From positions 3,224,001 to 3,288,000 of the forward strand of contig NC_052129.1 in NCBI RefSeq assembly GCF_012273895.1: a DNA stretch of 64,000 nt, in the 5' to 3' direction. The position numbers and the translations under genes are program-made. Numbering within the stretch: the first letter of the stretch is position 1; the number at the start of each line of letters is the position of its first letter. Source of the stretch: Zerene cesonia. Lineage: Eukaryota; Arthropoda; Insecta; Lepidoptera; Pieridae. The notes below the pieces were generated by a model. The model was given only the letters and a program-made list of their open reading frames with translations. It was not told the DNA's origin and made no database searches. Shown here one piece after another: positions 20,624 to 32,861 of the stretch.

Positions 20624-22136
20624 TTACAATATCTTATCAATATAGCCTCTAGGGTCAGGTCCGTCCCAAGGTACCCTTGAACCATCATGCCACACAAATA
20701 ATCCTCCATCTTCTGGGTTCAAAGCTATTTGCAATGGGAGTGACGCAGCGTCTTCAGGGCTTATTGAACCGGCTCCCTTGGTCATATCTGACATTACATA
20801 ACCCGGATGTACGCAGTTTACACGAATACCTGCAATTAGAAGTGGTTTACGATTAATTTTATTAGAGCAGGGATTTCCTAGTTTAAGACGTTACTATACC
20901 GATTGCTTTTAGTGTTTTGGGAACATTTAAATATAATGTTTTTATAAACAGACATATTAAGAAGATTGTGAGAAGGGCTTTGTGGGCGGGGCAGGTGCAG
21001 GAAAATTGTCATATTAAGTCACCACAAAAGATACAAACGAAAACAGTTACAAAATTATACATTAAAAAATATACATTACTTGCAAAAAAATAATATGCAT
21101 CTCTTGCACTAAACGAGCGATCGCGCGTTATATTAGGTTCATTTCGAAAGACACGAGTAAACGAGAGCACTTTTTATAAATGCGAAAGTAACTATATATA
21201 TCGGACACTACAAGGGAATGGCAACTGTTCCACGGGCGGAAAGATAGTAATTTATAGAAACGTAATTATAATACTGATTTTTTTTCGTATCTAAGTAATA
21301 ATCTATTGGTAAAATATTCAAATTAAATTGCTTATGTTCTAAAACTAGCGACCCACCACGGCTTCGCATGGGTATGCATGTTTTATATTTATCGTTAAAA
21401 GCTCTATTAAAATCCTTTGCGTAATTTTGAAAGATATAAGCATACATAGGGACAGACAGACAGCGAAAAGCAACTTTATACTATGTAGTGATATTAAGTT
21501 ACCTCTATTTTTTAATCTTCTATTTAACATGAAGGTGTAAGCATTGACACCAACTTTAGAGACGACGTAAGGTGACGCTCCCCACATTTCAACCTCTGTA
21601 TTTTGTTTCACAGCATCTAAATATTCGTGCATTAAAGTTTTTAATTCCTCCAAACTCAAATCAGGCTTGCTTAATCTATTTCGTATATCTTCGGAAGGTA
21701 TTCTCGACAAATGTCCAGAAGAACTGGATATATTTAAAATACACCCGTTATCATTTAAAATTGGTAAGATCGCTTCAGTAAAATTCACCAAAGAATAGAA
21801 ATTAACTTTGAGTGTTTGTTCTGCTTGGAAAAGTTTGGGTTCCGGCGCATCCTTAAGGAATAATACTCCAGCATTGTTTATTAATATTTCTATTTTCTCA
21901 CGTTTGTTTTGAATGTAAGTAAGAAATCTTTTAATGCTACTTTCTTCTGTTACATCCAGTTGGCAGTATTCAGGTTTAAGGCTAATTTTTTTTAGTTGAT
22001 TTCGAGCTTGAATACCCCTTTCCTCATCTCTTGAAGTTAAATAAACTGTTCCATCTAGTTTCTCACAGAGCCCTTTGACTAAGGCAAAGCCTAACCCTTT
22101 ATTAGCTCCAGTCACAACTGCAACTTTCTTTTCCAT
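20624..22136 (-). CDS. Carbonyl reductase 1-like short-chain dehydrogenase/reductase
   Basis: Two exons (22136-21503 and 20829-20624) join in phase to 279 residues, the usual length for the carbonyl reductase (CBR1/sniffer-like) group. Seen: the NADP(H)-binding TGANKGLG at residues 9-16, a NNAG motif, the Asn-Ile-Ser strand (LNISSSSGHLS), the catalytic Tyr-x3-Lys in SPYVVSKVGVN, and the PG loop in the second exon (NCVHPGYVMSDMT). Family knowledge: a cytosolic, monomeric reductase of ketones, quinones and lipid aldehydes. The exon 2 end WHDGSRVPWDGPDPRGY is typical of CBR1-like C-termini. The ATG at 22136 starts directly on the Rossmann strand. The intron contains an RTE-type tail. The physiological substrate cannot be told from sequence. 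Confidence 0.92.
21335..21480 (-). repeat. Degenerate RTE-type tail in the reductase intron
   Basis: The block ACTAGCGACCCACCACGGCT followed by GCATGGGTATGCATG and, at the far end, GGGACAGACAGACAGCG matches the general form of Lepidopteran RTE 3' ends. If the intron were retained the frame would run on into this repeat, giving a false C-terminus. Confidence 0.5.
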
Positions 22137-22991
22137 AATTTACTGTAAACAAAATTTTTTATCAATATCCCCGTTTCAAGCAACTACGTTTTTAATTTTG
22201 AATATATGCAAGAAAGCTAATGAGTACTTTCTGCAATTTATATAATTTGTTAAAAAAAAAGTTCATTACAACAAGTCATGTTTAGTCATTTTCGTACCGA
22301 TAAATGATTTGATTACCTGCTATACTTACGCGCGGACTCCAATCTAAATAAATAACAAATCTGGGCGATTTCGGGGATAGATAATCATACTCATGAGTAT
22401 GTAACATTGAATACAAAAAGAAACAAGGCTCAAGATAAAGGTATATTTTTATACTAAACTCAATAAATTTTTTCTCATTTAAGTATCTATACACGTATCT
22501 AGGGTTATCATTTTTTTGTGATTAAGGTTGGTTCTTTAATAATATAATAAATACCTTAATAAGTTAACGTTCACATACAGATAACAAATTCTCATAATAC
22601 TTATTTTGATTGATATATACTTGGGCTCTGTATTAAGTAATACATAATTTGTTTATTTATTTTGTACTGAACACGATTAAAGAAATAATGTTTCTAACAA
22701 AAGAACCAAACCATAGCCATACCTAATTCGTAAAATTAAAACACTATTTCACAACAGAAAATTGTATATTATAAAATACACACACTCCAGCTGACTGTCA
22801 ACTGTCTAGTGTCAAATTGACAACTGATTAGATTTTCTTTTGACACTTATTTCACATTTGTGTTATCGCTGCTTTTTATGATTGAGTACAGTAATTGACC
22901 TGTTTATTTACATTACAGAACTATCTAGACTTTTAGAAATTGGTAGTCACTAGTCAATATTCATTATTAAGCATACTATAAAGAAATAAAC
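22137..22991. other. Divergent intergenic region, reductase / small heat shock protein
   Basis: 855 bases between two genes transcribed away from each other. It contains an exact 16-base palindrome CATACTCATGAGTATG (22386-22401). I looked for heat shock elements (alternating GAA and TTC) and saw no convincing triple array. No clear TATA box was found close to 22992. Confidence 0.5.
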
Positions 22992-23402
22992 ATGTCTCTG
23001 TGGCCAGCGGCAAGACCACTATTTGGTGATGAAGTTGTTTTAAGATCTATCGATTGGCTGGAAAATTTCCCTTGGAGAAACGAAAGTTCTATTCGGGCTG
23101 AAAATAGTAAATATGAAATTCGAATGAACCTAAAGGACTTTAAACCCGAAGAGATAAGCATAAAAACATCGGACGGATTTATAGTTGTCGAAGGTAAACA
23201 AGAGGAAAAAAAAGATGAGCATGGCTATGTTTCTAGACATTTCGTTCGGAGGTACGCTGTACCCGATGGTGCTAAAGCTGAAAATATTGAATCCAGACTT
23301 ACCGCAGACGGCGTTTTGGTTATAGCCATTCCACGTAAAGAAAAAATTAAACGTGACACTATCATACCAGTTACTCACGAAGGTGTTAAATCTAAGCTGT
23401 AA
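22992..23402 (+). CDS. Small heat shock protein (alpha-crystallin/Hsp20 family)
   Basis: Single exon, 136 residues. The alpha-crystallin domain runs from about residue 37 (SKYEIRMNLKDFKPEEISIK) to about 125, with the conserved GFIVVEGKQEE strand, the FVRRYAVPDG segment and the ADGVLVIAIPRK motif. A short C-terminal tail carries the IxV-type motif (IPV) used for oligomer contacts. Known role: an ATP-independent chaperone that holds unfolding proteins. Insect members are often intronless and clustered, but only one copy is present here. It is short for the family because the N-terminal arm is only about 36 residues. An AATAAA is present at 23561-23566. The ATG is the first in frame, just after AATAAAC. 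Confidence 0.95.
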   Translation: MSLWPAARPLFGDEVVLRSIDWLENFPWRNESSIRAENSKYEIRMNLKDFKPEEISIKTSDGFIVVEGKQEEKKDEHGYVSRHFVRRYAVPDGAKAENIESRLTADGVLVIAIPRKEKIKRDTIIPVTHEGVKSKL

Positions 23403-24551
23403 GGTAATAAATAAAAAAAAATGTATTGGCGAAGGGCTGTGTTGAAGAAGATACATTGTTTTTTTATGTCCCGTTATTGTATAATGGTTATTGTGTTAAT
23501 ATTTATGGGTCTTTTATAAAGGGTCATGAGCAATTTATGTTAATGTACTTTTATTTTTTCAATAAATAACATTCCTTTTAAACTGCTGTTTTATTTATTT
23601 TATGCAATTTATGTTATATTGTCAATTTTGGAAATTATTCAAAGATATCTACATTAACCTGTACTCCAGTACACAAAGTAGTACTTTTGAAAGACAAGAT
23701 TTATATATGAAGTTTATTTCAGTTATAAATATATTCCTAGACAGGTATTATCTATTTCTAATATGCTTATATCAAGAAATTTTGTTTGGCAGTTAATTTT
23801 ACAATATATTTGACAATTACATTTATTGGCATACTTGACAAATCCTAAAAATGTAATATTTAAAGATTCATACACAAGTTAACCATATCATTTTTAATAT
23901 CTGATCCATAATTTTGGCAAGTGTTGACAAGACATTGTAATGGATAAAACATAAAAATAGGGTACAGAAAAGGTCAACAGTTATCAATACCAAGTTCGTG
24001 ATTTCGGACGATGATATATTCCTACCTAACATTATTTTAATCAATGTTATAATACACTGTTGTAAACTTACACCACTCATGTAATGGTCGTACATAATTT
24101 TAAGATCAATTACCAGCTTATCAAACTGCGAATTTAGGAAAAGAACCTTATCTTAAATAACTAAAGACGAAAATTGTATGAAGATGATTTTTCTTTATTA
24201 GTCTCGACCCGAGATCTTCACATCTTTCGTGGCCGCGACCTTGTTGTGACGTGTAGTTAAAATTAGGTTTCATAAAGGTATTTTTCTTATTTTCGCAGTG
24301 CTGCAAATTTATTAATGTTATATACTAGGTGATTTTATCGTTGCAATTGCAGCAATTGTTTAAATTATTGTTATCACAAGGTTGAGGAACTCTTAAATCA
24401 ACTTCTATAGGTTCTTGAGATGTTCTTATAATTTTTAACCTTTTTAGCATTAATAACAGTTTTAACGATAACAGGCGTTAATTAATTTCATTATTCTAGG
24501 TGTTATAAAATTGCATAAAATCCAATAAGTTCTTTCTCAGTCGTTTAGGCC
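23403..24551. other. Intergenic, AT-rich
   Basis: Contains the polyadenylation signal of the small heat shock protein (23561-23566) and presumably the promoter of DHCR24. I see no repeat I can name, no gene, and no clear core promoter motif. Confidence 0.5.
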
Positions 24552-27500
24552 ATGACAGCAGTAAAGCCCGAATCCTTTGTTGAATATCTCGTAATCGAGT
24601 ACAGATGGCTCCTTGCTGTAACCGTTTTGATGCCACTTTCATTCCTGTGGAAGATCTGGTCATTAGCAAGAAACTATGTGGTTTTCAAACTGAGCACAGC
24701 TCCTCGAGCACACGAAAAAAAAGTTAAGCATGTCCAAAGGCAGGTAAGCGAAAAAAACTTAACTCTTGCTCAGCAAAAACTTTTATACTATCAACTCTTT
24801 TGATTTTGAAAATATTTCATTATTATCTACGGAAATATGTTCCCACCACAGGGTTTCAGCTTTTATCGACCACGCTGGCCAAGTGAGGGTTGGTAGATAT
24901 CCCAGGCTGTCGAACTTTTTTATTCTTCGTCATGCCGGTTTTCTCACGATGCTTCACCGCTGCGAGTAGTGGTGGTGTCAATAGCGGATATATAGGAAAA
25001 TCACTACATTTTTTCAAATTATGTAATAAATCAATATATTAAACTTTAATTAAACTGCAAATAAAAATATTTGTATTTTTGAAAAAATTCTAAATTTTAT
25101 TTTAAGTTATACCTACCCACACATATTACATTCTTAATATTGGGCATCAAGGATATTTCTAATCAATCACATAAAAGTGAAAAGGTCTAGCATGATATTA
25201 ACTGGATTCATAAATAATGTGTACGCCCACATAATCGTGGTCTAACTTTGTATATTCTGAAAAAAAAAATTGTTCAGTAGAAGCAATGTTTTTTTCAGTC
25301 ATACCTTAATGTGTATAATTATTATTAACTAACTGCGCCCCGCGGTTTCACCCGCGTAAGTCCGTATCTCGTAGAATTATCGGGATAAAAAGTTGCTTAT
25401 GTGTTATTCCAGTTGTCCAGCTGTCTACGTACCAAATTTCATTGCATTCGGTTCAGTAGTTTATGCGTGAAAGAGCAACAAACACACACACATTCTTACA
25501 AACTTTCGCATTTATAATATTGGTAGGAAGGATAATAGGATATAGTAGGATTATAGTTCTATTTCAAAATGCAACCGATTCCGGTGTCTCATCTTATGGA
25601 TGACACAAAGTATGCGCCCAGCGTTTCTAGTTTCTGAATTAAACGTCATAATTAAGGAAGTTAAAAGGATAATCTGTTTGATAAAAAAAGGTCCTCAAAC
25701 GCAGTTAAAAACATTAAACAATATTTTTATTTAATATAACTAAAATCCCTCACATGCAACGTGTGAACATCAAATTAGAATTTCAAATTGGGGATCAATA
25801 TATTAAAATCAGAATTAAGATACTTGCGTCAAAACTTAGGATCATGCCTCTAGACATTTTTAAATGTAGCACTATCAATTGAAGAATTATTCACTTATTT
25901 AAAAGTATTGAAAAGCATTTTAGGTTATAGCAAAAGTTCATTGAATAGATTTAGACCAACGAAATATCTCTATGAAATTTCAACCCAATCGCTTCAGCTA
26001 CTTGGAAGTTATGTGAAAAAGGAAAATACGGAATAACAACTTTTACTTGCCATTTTCTCATAGGAATAAAGTGCATGCCTAGGTGCCATGTCATGCCATG
26101 CCTCATCAAGGATAATGTCGACTCCTAATAGAAAATAATTCTTCCAATCGATCCAGTAGTTTTGTATAATTAACGTTTATCTTTAGACGTAATTAATGGA
26201 AACTCCTGAAAATTTTCAGATAAAAAACTGGTTATCCGGTGATCGCAGCACGCGGCTATGTACCGCTCGACCAGCATGGCAGGCCATGTCCTTCCGGCAA
26301 GGACTGTATAAAAAAACCTTTACGAACATACACATAGACCTTGTAGATATACTGGAAGTGGATACTAAAAACATGGTTTGTACGAATTATGATATCAATA
26401 ATTTGTCTGAAAAAAGTCGATGAAACTATTTTCTAAACTTTAAGAAAATAATCACAATTTATAGAAAATGGGATGGAGTATAGGAATAAGTATATATTTC
26501 ATAATACGCTAATTTTAATTCTTAGTTACTTCTTTTTAGACGGTACGATGTGAACCTTTAGTCACGATGGGTCAAGTTTCGAAAACACTAGAACCATTGG
26601 GTCTTGCGTTAGCCGTTGTCCCAGAGTTGGACCAGCTCACAGTGGGGGGACTGGTGATGGGGACGGGGGTAGAGACATCGTCACACGTACATGGTCTATT
26701 CCAACACATTTGTGTCCAATATGAACTCGTGCTGGCTGATGGTTCTGTGGTGACTTGCAGTAAGGTAAGTGTAAGAATATTAATTATTTATTTTGGCATA
26801 ATTTAGTAGGTATAAGAGATATTCTATATAATAGAAAATATTATATAATTTTCCATAAATTTTAAGGCATAGTTATCCAAAAATAAATAAATTTCGATAA
26901 CGTAATATATTTAATAGATAATCGCTACAAGCTGACTATAAGTTACAATGTTAGATTAATTTATTTCGCGTTTAAAGTAGGCATTCAGGTAGTACATTCT
27001 TTGATATCCATTTTGCTTATCTAAGTATTTAATGTTCACAATAATCTAATAGCGTGTTTGTTTGTTTTAGGATGAAAACGCAGATTTATTTTATGCAGTA
27101 CCATGGTCATATGGTACATTAGGCTTCTTAACGTCTGCGACTATAAAATTAGTACCGGCAAAGAAGTGAGTAAAACTCAATGTTAACCATGGTAGGTTCC
27201 TCCTAACCTATATTTGCGCATAGGTATATTCCTAAAGTATGCGATGAATACATCTGGCTATCCTCAGCAATTTTGCATATTATATGCGGTCGGGCAAACT
27301 TCGTTCAAGTTAATGTCTCATCATTTTATCGTCAAAAAAACATCAAACCTCTATAAAATCACAATCATATTGTCGTTACGATTCCTCGTTATAAATAAAA
27401 TAGATGTAATCTTAAAATTGATTAATTTGGAGTGGCAAAAATTAAATATCTCTGCTTCTGATATGCGAAAGCTTTTTTTCTCTGAATAACTTTTCTTTAT

Positions 27501-29273
27501 CAACCAACGTTCCTTAAACGAAGGAGGTTCTCAATTCGATCGTATTTTTATTGGTTTTGTTACTTTATAACTTCATGGGTTTTAAAGCGATTGACGTGAT
27601 TGTTTTTGTGTTTGATAGGAAATTGTTGTAATTTGGTCCCATTTTAGAATTTTGAACGCTATCGCTCTCCCCAGGAATGCCGGTAGCTTTTTTTTTACAG
27701 AAATTAATTATTTCTCAGGTACGTTCGTCTGGAATACCATCCCTATCACAATTTAACAAATCTGGCAAACAAGTTTAGACAAGAGTCTTTGAAAGACAAT
27801 CCTCACCAATTTATTGAAGCTCTCCTTTACGATAAAGATAGTGGTGTTGTTATGACAGGTGATATGGTAGATGAAATTGGTAATGATGGTCGGGTAAGTA
27901 TAACTTATGTCTTAAAGAAAGACGCAGGCAAATTTTATCAAAAGAAGAATAAATAAGACATAGCTACTTGATAATTTAACATTTTAGTTTATTTCTAGTT
28001 TAACCCTATTGGCAAATGGTATTCTGAATGGTTTTTCACGCAAGTCGAGAAGCATTTGATTGCAAAGAATCAGAAAAGTACCGTTGAGTACATTCCTCTC
28101 CGGGATTACTACCATAGACACACTCGAAGCTTCTTTTGGGAATTGCGGGTCAGTATCTATTAAAGCATTTACTATTAAAGGACTGACACATTTAAATGGG
28201 CAAGACACTAAAAATTCATAGAATAACACTACGAAAATTCAATTTAACTGTTATTCCTCACCCGTCTATACCAAAAATAATTATTGAAATATAGCCATAT
28301 GGTTTTACATATTATTTTCATTGAAACTGCGCAGGACGTGAAAACATCGACTGCCAGTTAAATATATGTCTATACCCAAACTAACGAATACTTTCTCTAA
28401 TACAGGATATAATTCCATTCGGCAATCACCCATTGTTCCGTCTGCTTTTCGGTTGGTTGATGCCACCAGAGGTATCACTTCTGAAGCTTACTCAACCAGA
28501 ATCCATCACTAAGCTTTACAATAAAGCGCATGTCATACAAGACATGTTGGTGCCGATTCAATCTTTGGAAAGCGCGGTACAATTGTTTCATAAAGAGTTT
28601 AAGGTATAAGTTATTGATTTTTGGAATAAACAGGACGTTAATTTCTTTTTAAGGATCTTATCTCTTTATGTGCGCGTAATGTTTTGTTGCATTTTAGGTA
28701 TATCCAATATGGTTGTGTCCCTTTAAATTGTTTAATAATCCAGGTCAGCTAAAAATCCGCTCTGGGGAATGGGAAATGTTCGTAGATATCGGTGTTTATG
28801 GAGTTCCTAAAGCAGACGGCTTTGAAACGGTAAGACTTAATTTAAAAGCCATATAAACATATGATAATAGGTAGTGTTATTAGGTAAGTAGCTAAGTAGA
28901 ATTATACAAGTACATGGCAAAGTTAACGATATTGCATGTAATATAATTGTATGTTTTCTTCTTCTTGACCGAATCAATATTTTTAGCATTTACCCAAAAT
29001 CACTCAATTTTACCCCAATCTCAGACCTGAAGTTATTTCAATAATAGTTAAACATACTATATATTACAGGTATCATCGACGAGACGTATAGAAAATTTCG
29101 TAACTCAACAAAAAGGCTACCAAATGTTATACGCAGACACGTATACTACCCGAGACGAGTTCAGAGAAATGTTTGATCATACCCTATACGATAAGATGAG
29201 GGATACACTGCCGTACTGTAAAGACGCTTTTCCGGAAATATATGGAAAAGTTAATAGGAATGTCAGGAAATAA
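24552..29273 (+). CDS. DHCR24: Delta(24)-sterol reductase (24-dehydrocholesterol reductase)
   Basis: Nine exons give 508 residues: 24552-24743, 26220-26375, 26540-26764, 27071-27165, 27719-27893, 27999-28148, 28406-28603, 28698-28829, 29070-29273. Human DHCR24 has 516. Seen: a membrane segment at about residues 19-38; the FAD-binding PCMH domain with GRP-like ARPAW, VEPLVTMGQV-type REPLVTMGQV, and GGLVMGTGVETSSH; then LADGSVVTCS, FYAVPWSYGTLGF, EYIPLRDYYHRHTRS, DIIPFGNHPLFR and YPIWLCPF, all conserved in the family. Known: an ER membrane flavoenzyme that reduces the C24 double bond of sterols with NADPH. In plant-feeding Lepidoptera it does the last step from desmosterol to cholesterol after phytosterol dealkylation. 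Introns carry a SINE fragment, RTE tails and repeat family B. An AATAAA lies at 29410-29415. Confidence 0.96.
24838..24975 (-). repeat. tRNA-derived SINE, 3'-side fragment
   Basis: GTTCCCACCACAGGG, CACGCTGGCCAAGTGAGGGT and CATGCCGGTTTTCTCACGAT match the better copy at 49742-50048 block for block. Only the body is kept; the tRNA-like head is missing. It lies in DHCR24 intron 1. Confidence 0.8.
25325..25530 (+). repeat. RTE-type 3' end
   Basis: ACTGCGCCCCGCGGTTTCAC, CAAATTTCATTGCATTCGGT and the closing CAAACACACACACATTC with CGCATTTATAATATTGG form a nearly complete Lepidopteran RTE tail in DHCR24 intron 1. Of the tails in this window it looks among the least decayed. Confidence 0.65.
27520..27680 (-). 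repeat. Repeat family B, copy 2 (inverted)
   Basis: Its reverse complement contains CAAAATTCTAAAATGGGACC, TTTCCTATCAAACACAAAA, ATCACGTCAATCGC and AAAGTAACAAAACC, in the same order as the copy at 12470-12610. It ends about 40 bases before DHCR24 exon 5. Confidence 0.7.
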
Positions 29274-30259
29274 TATTAAAATTGCATTGATTATAAGCAA
29301 TCTTCTCTAACTATGTGAGACGTATACTAACTATTACTCGTTTGTGTCTGACAATAATCAGGCTTTGCTTCACATAAAATTATAGTTAAGAGAATATTCT
29401 CAGCAAACAAATAAAATTGACCTCATTTTGATCTAACTATGAAGCATTAATTGTGTTTTATTAACCGACTTTCTGAATATTTTTATATGATATTACTGTC
29501 CACATAAAATAACATAAGATGAACGACCCTACGAAAATATGGACACTTCTCGATCCATAAAAAATTCACAATCTCTTTTTTTTAATAACTATTAACTATC
29601 GATTTGGAGCTTGTTTGGATAAATTCATAATGATTTTGAAAGAGCGATGTGATGTGTGATCCGATTCTGTTCTTCATATTATAATATGACGATTCGATAT
29701 TTTTTATAAAAGTGACAAGGTACCTACTGATTAGGTATAATAACTTCAAATAAGTAAACAAGAGTAGTGGTACCTTTTTGATTCACACAATATTTGCCTA
29801 TTAGATTTAGTTCTAACCATGGAGTAATATGTTCCCCGACGAGTACAATCTGGGGGTCTTCAAGAGAAGAGTGAACAGTTACCTTCTAGGGAAGCGCGCT
29901 CCATCTTAGACCACATCTTAGCTTACCATCAGGCGAGGTTGTGGTCAAGCGCTTCCCTATCAGGAATAAAAAAAAAAAAAAAAAAAAAAAATGGAGTAAT
30001 ATAATATATAAAGTATGCGTATTAATTTTGATCATGACAACCCCTTTGAGTCGATGACAATTGACAATTGACATTGATAATTTACCAAATGTTTACATTG
30101 GTTTACATGTATTTGTTTTTATTTAAGTCCTCCTTGTTTATGAAAAAAAATATATTAGAATTCACGAAATTAGAGGACAAGTGAGGTTATTAATATCAAA
30201 ATATTCTTCATTCACAACTTTCAAATTACGATAAGTTTGTTTAATTTTTGTAGTAAAAT
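29274..30259. other. Intergenic between DHCR24 and the Tudor gene
   Basis: Holds the DHCR24 polyadenylation signal and, at about 29881-29991, a repeat with AGCGCGCTCCATCTTAGACC, CTTACCATCAGGCGAG and a run of more than 20 A, a retroposed element read on the plus strand. The 260 bases before the Tudor start codon must include its promoter; no TATA box is obvious. Confidence 0.55.
29881..29991 (+). repeat. Short retroposed element with long poly(A)
   Basis: GC-balanced block of about 85 bases followed by an uninterrupted poly(A) tract. The ends CTAGGGAAGCGC and GCGCTTCCCTATCAGG can pair, so the unit may fold. The family name is unknown to me. Confidence 0.6.
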
Positions 30260-31423
30260 ATGGACGAAGTTCTAAGTGATGTTTTTCGTCAAATATCTCC
30301 TACAAATTTTTCTTTAGGATCAATGCATTGGGTTCATGTAACCCATATAAATGATCCGCATAACTTTTACGTGCGATTGACGAGTTTAAGTAAATTTTTG
30401 ACTGACAAGATTTGTACTAATCTAGCCGGCGAACTAAAGAAGCCTGAAAGAATAAGTCAGGGAGACGTAGTTGTATACGTAAATACTAATCGGCAGTGTG
30501 AGCAGTATATAAGGGGTAAAATAATTGATATTGTTGGTCAAGAAGGTACTTGTTTGTATGATATATTTGCCATAGATCATGGTTTTATTGATAGAAAAGT
30601 AAAATTCGAAAATATATGGACGAGTGGTAGCGCTTGCTTGCAAGTCCCTCCATTATCTATGTGCTGTGAACTGCACCACTGTCAACCCGTGAAAGACTGT
30701 GCATGGATGAACAAAACTATTGAAGCCATGAAGTCATATGTAGGCAGAGAACGAGCTAAGATTATAATAAAAGGAAAAAACAACAATAAGTTGACTGTAG
30801 AACTGATTAATACATGCCCTGATGATATAGCAACAATGCTGGCAATAACTGGCTTTTCCACATTTGGATATGATGGACCAGTTGTCAGCAGACTAGGGCA
30901 ACCTTCACCAAAGAAAATGTTTTATCCCCAAAAGAATCTAAAGGTTGATAACAAACTTCATGTAAGAGTTCAATTTGGGAAAAACTTACAAGAGTTCTTT
31001 GTAGCTGAAACATGTGATTTTGCCAAATATTTACAACATAAACAAGAAATCTCAAGAAACGCTAAACTTTCAAAAGCTTTAATAAGTGAAGAGTTAACAG
31101 AAAATATGCCTGTGCTGGTAACACTGGACCATGTGAATTACGAGAGAGGATTAATCAAGCAAGTGACTGTGCCAGAAACCAAAGCATTGATTGACTTAGT
31201 TGATGTAGGAAAAACAATGGAATTGTCGATACTAAATTTAAAACAAATCTCAGAGAGACTGCTGCTGTATCCTCCGATAAGCATGCGTTGTAGTGCTGTT
31301 GAAAATCAAATTTGGGATAACCATTTTCATAAGCTTTTACATCTTGGCAATGAATTTTATATAACATTCAAAAAACTTAGCAATGAATTAGAACCTCATG
31401 TTGTCCATATATCACAACATTGA
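30260..31423 (+). CDS. Tudor-domain protein, intronless
   Basis: One open frame of 387 residues with no intron. The first half (about 20-135) has the layout of an extended Tudor domain: HWVHVTHINDPHNFYVRLTS, then a central GDVVVYVNTNRQCEQYIRGKI and YDIFAIDHGFIDRKV. A second, weaker Tudor-like block spans about 225-350: LHVRVQFGKNLQEFFVAE, then PVLVTLDHVNYERGLIKQV and ALIDLVDVGKTMEL. Such domains bind methyl-arginine partners, mostly in germline piRNA factors, so a role in germ granules is an inference from family only. I cannot assign an orthologue. The single-exon structure could mean a retrocopy of an intron-bearing gene or a compact germline gene. No frameshift or stop breaks it, and codon use looks like its AT-rich surroundings. 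Confidence 0.75.
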   Translation: MDEVLSDVFRQISPTNFSLGSMHWVHVTHINDPHNFYVRLTSLSKFLTDKICTNLAGELKKPERISQGDVVVYVNTNRQCEQYIRGKIIDIVGQEGTCLYDIFAIDHGFIDRKVKFENIWTSGSACLQVPPLSMCCELHHCQPVKDCAWMNKTIEAMKSYVGRERAKIIIKGKNNNKLTVELINTCPDDIATMLAITGFSTFGYDGPVVSRLGQPSPKKMFYPQKNLKVDNKLHVRVQFGKNLQEFFVAETCDFAKYLQHKQEISRNAKLSKALISEELTENMPVLVTLDHVNYERGLIKQVTVPETKALIDLVDVGKTMELSILNLKQISERLLLYPPISMRCSAVENQIWDNHFHKLLHLGNEFYITFKKLSNELEPHVVHISQH

Positions 31424-31984
31424 TAGCTTTAATTACCATAAATAAGAATTTTATTTTAGACAATTTCCAATGTATTAATTCAGTATTAATGTAACAAAAT
31501 ATGTACCTTATTAAAAATTTATGTCCAAATGATTTTTTTTAAGTATTTATGAGTATATACTATTAGTATATATTGTGTATGTAAATATGAGCAATCTTCT
31601 CTTGGAGTAGTATAATTTTATTTTTGATGTATGTGCAGCCTCAAGCCAAATCAAATTTGATTAGTTCTATTTTAGGTACCATCGACATAATATCAAATCA
31701 TAACATATAATAAGAATTAAGAATATAATAAAAATTTAAATATAAAGTTGAACTTACTACTAGTATAGTAGATAAATAAATTTCATGTGATATAATAAGT
31801 GTCAATAAGTTAAAAAAAGTTGTTTCTTAAGGTTTTTTTTCCTAAAATATTGCTGAGGTAGTCATAAAACATTTCATACCTCTTAATGCTTCTTATTCGA
31901 AAATACACCAAACAAAATTATGTAGTCTACGCGACCGGAGCCGTGTTTGGAAAACTAGCAATCTAAAATTTGATTTTTTTATCT

Positions 31985-32290
31985 CACTATCGGCAATGGA
32001 GCTAGTGGGTCGCCTCATGGTAAGCTCTACCACCGCTCATTGCTGGAATGCCGACTTTAAATAAGAAAGGGATTAAGAAAGGATTAACGAGAGGAATAAA
32101 GAAAAGGAAGAAAGGTAAGGAAAAGGTATGCGTCTCCGGCTCCCCCACTCTTCGAAGTCCGAACGAAAGACAGAAGCATGCTACCAGTATATAAGTGTAT
32201 AATCTATGCATGCTTCTATTTCACGCCAATCTGTGGGGGAGTGGTGCGAGCTGGCCCATTTTATGCCGAAACGTGCCCAACTCCAACATA
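31985..32290 (+). repeat. Repeat family A, copy 3
   Basis: Starts ATCGGCAATGGAGCTAGTGG and ends ACGTGCCCAACTCCAACATA. Nearly all blocks of the family are present, including the internal AAGAAAGGGATTAAGAAAGG and the CTCTTCGAAGTCCGAACGAA region. Confidence 0.75.
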
Positions 32291-32861
32291 CAAAATACAT
32301 GTATTATTATGGGAACAAATTTTCAAAACTGGAAACCAATGATATAACTTGTGAAAGTATTGTAGTAACTAGGTAATATATTTTTCTTAATTGGCATTTG
32401 TAGATAATATGGATTTCGGAAGTTTTAAATGAGTCCGAGATATTATGATATTATACTTATTTAATTTCTAATTTATGTAGGTAGGTATGTATGCTTTTAG
32501 CTTTATCTATCCATTTGAATCGTAGGATAACAAGAGAGGCCACAGTTCAAGAATGATTGATAAAATTGTTGTTTAACATACCACCTATAATAAGTTGAAA
32601 TCTAATATATACCTATTACGATTTCAAAATTCATTAAAAAAAGAAAATAAAAAACAATGACCCTTTAAATGCGTGGAAAGATCAGGATTTTTATAAATGT
32701 TAAAGTGTTCATGAAATGCCATTCGCATCGTAAAGTTTCGCTCCAAATTCCAACGTTATTATGAAGTAAATAAAACATTTTTTATTAACTTCATTTAATA
32801 TTTATGTGAGGAAAATATCATCGAGTCATGAATCTACTTAGATTCTTATTATAAACTTAAC

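Noticed and set aside
21208..21447. Minus-strand frame extending the reductase exon into the intron
   Set aside because: The reading passes a good donor at 21502-21501 into an RTE tail, while the exon at 20829-20624 supplies the expected family C-terminus in the right phase.
27700..27718. Alternative acceptor TTTTTTTTTACAG at 27700 for DHCR24 exon 5
   Set aside because: Using it would bring an in-frame stop two codons later. The acceptor ending at 27718 restores the family sequence.
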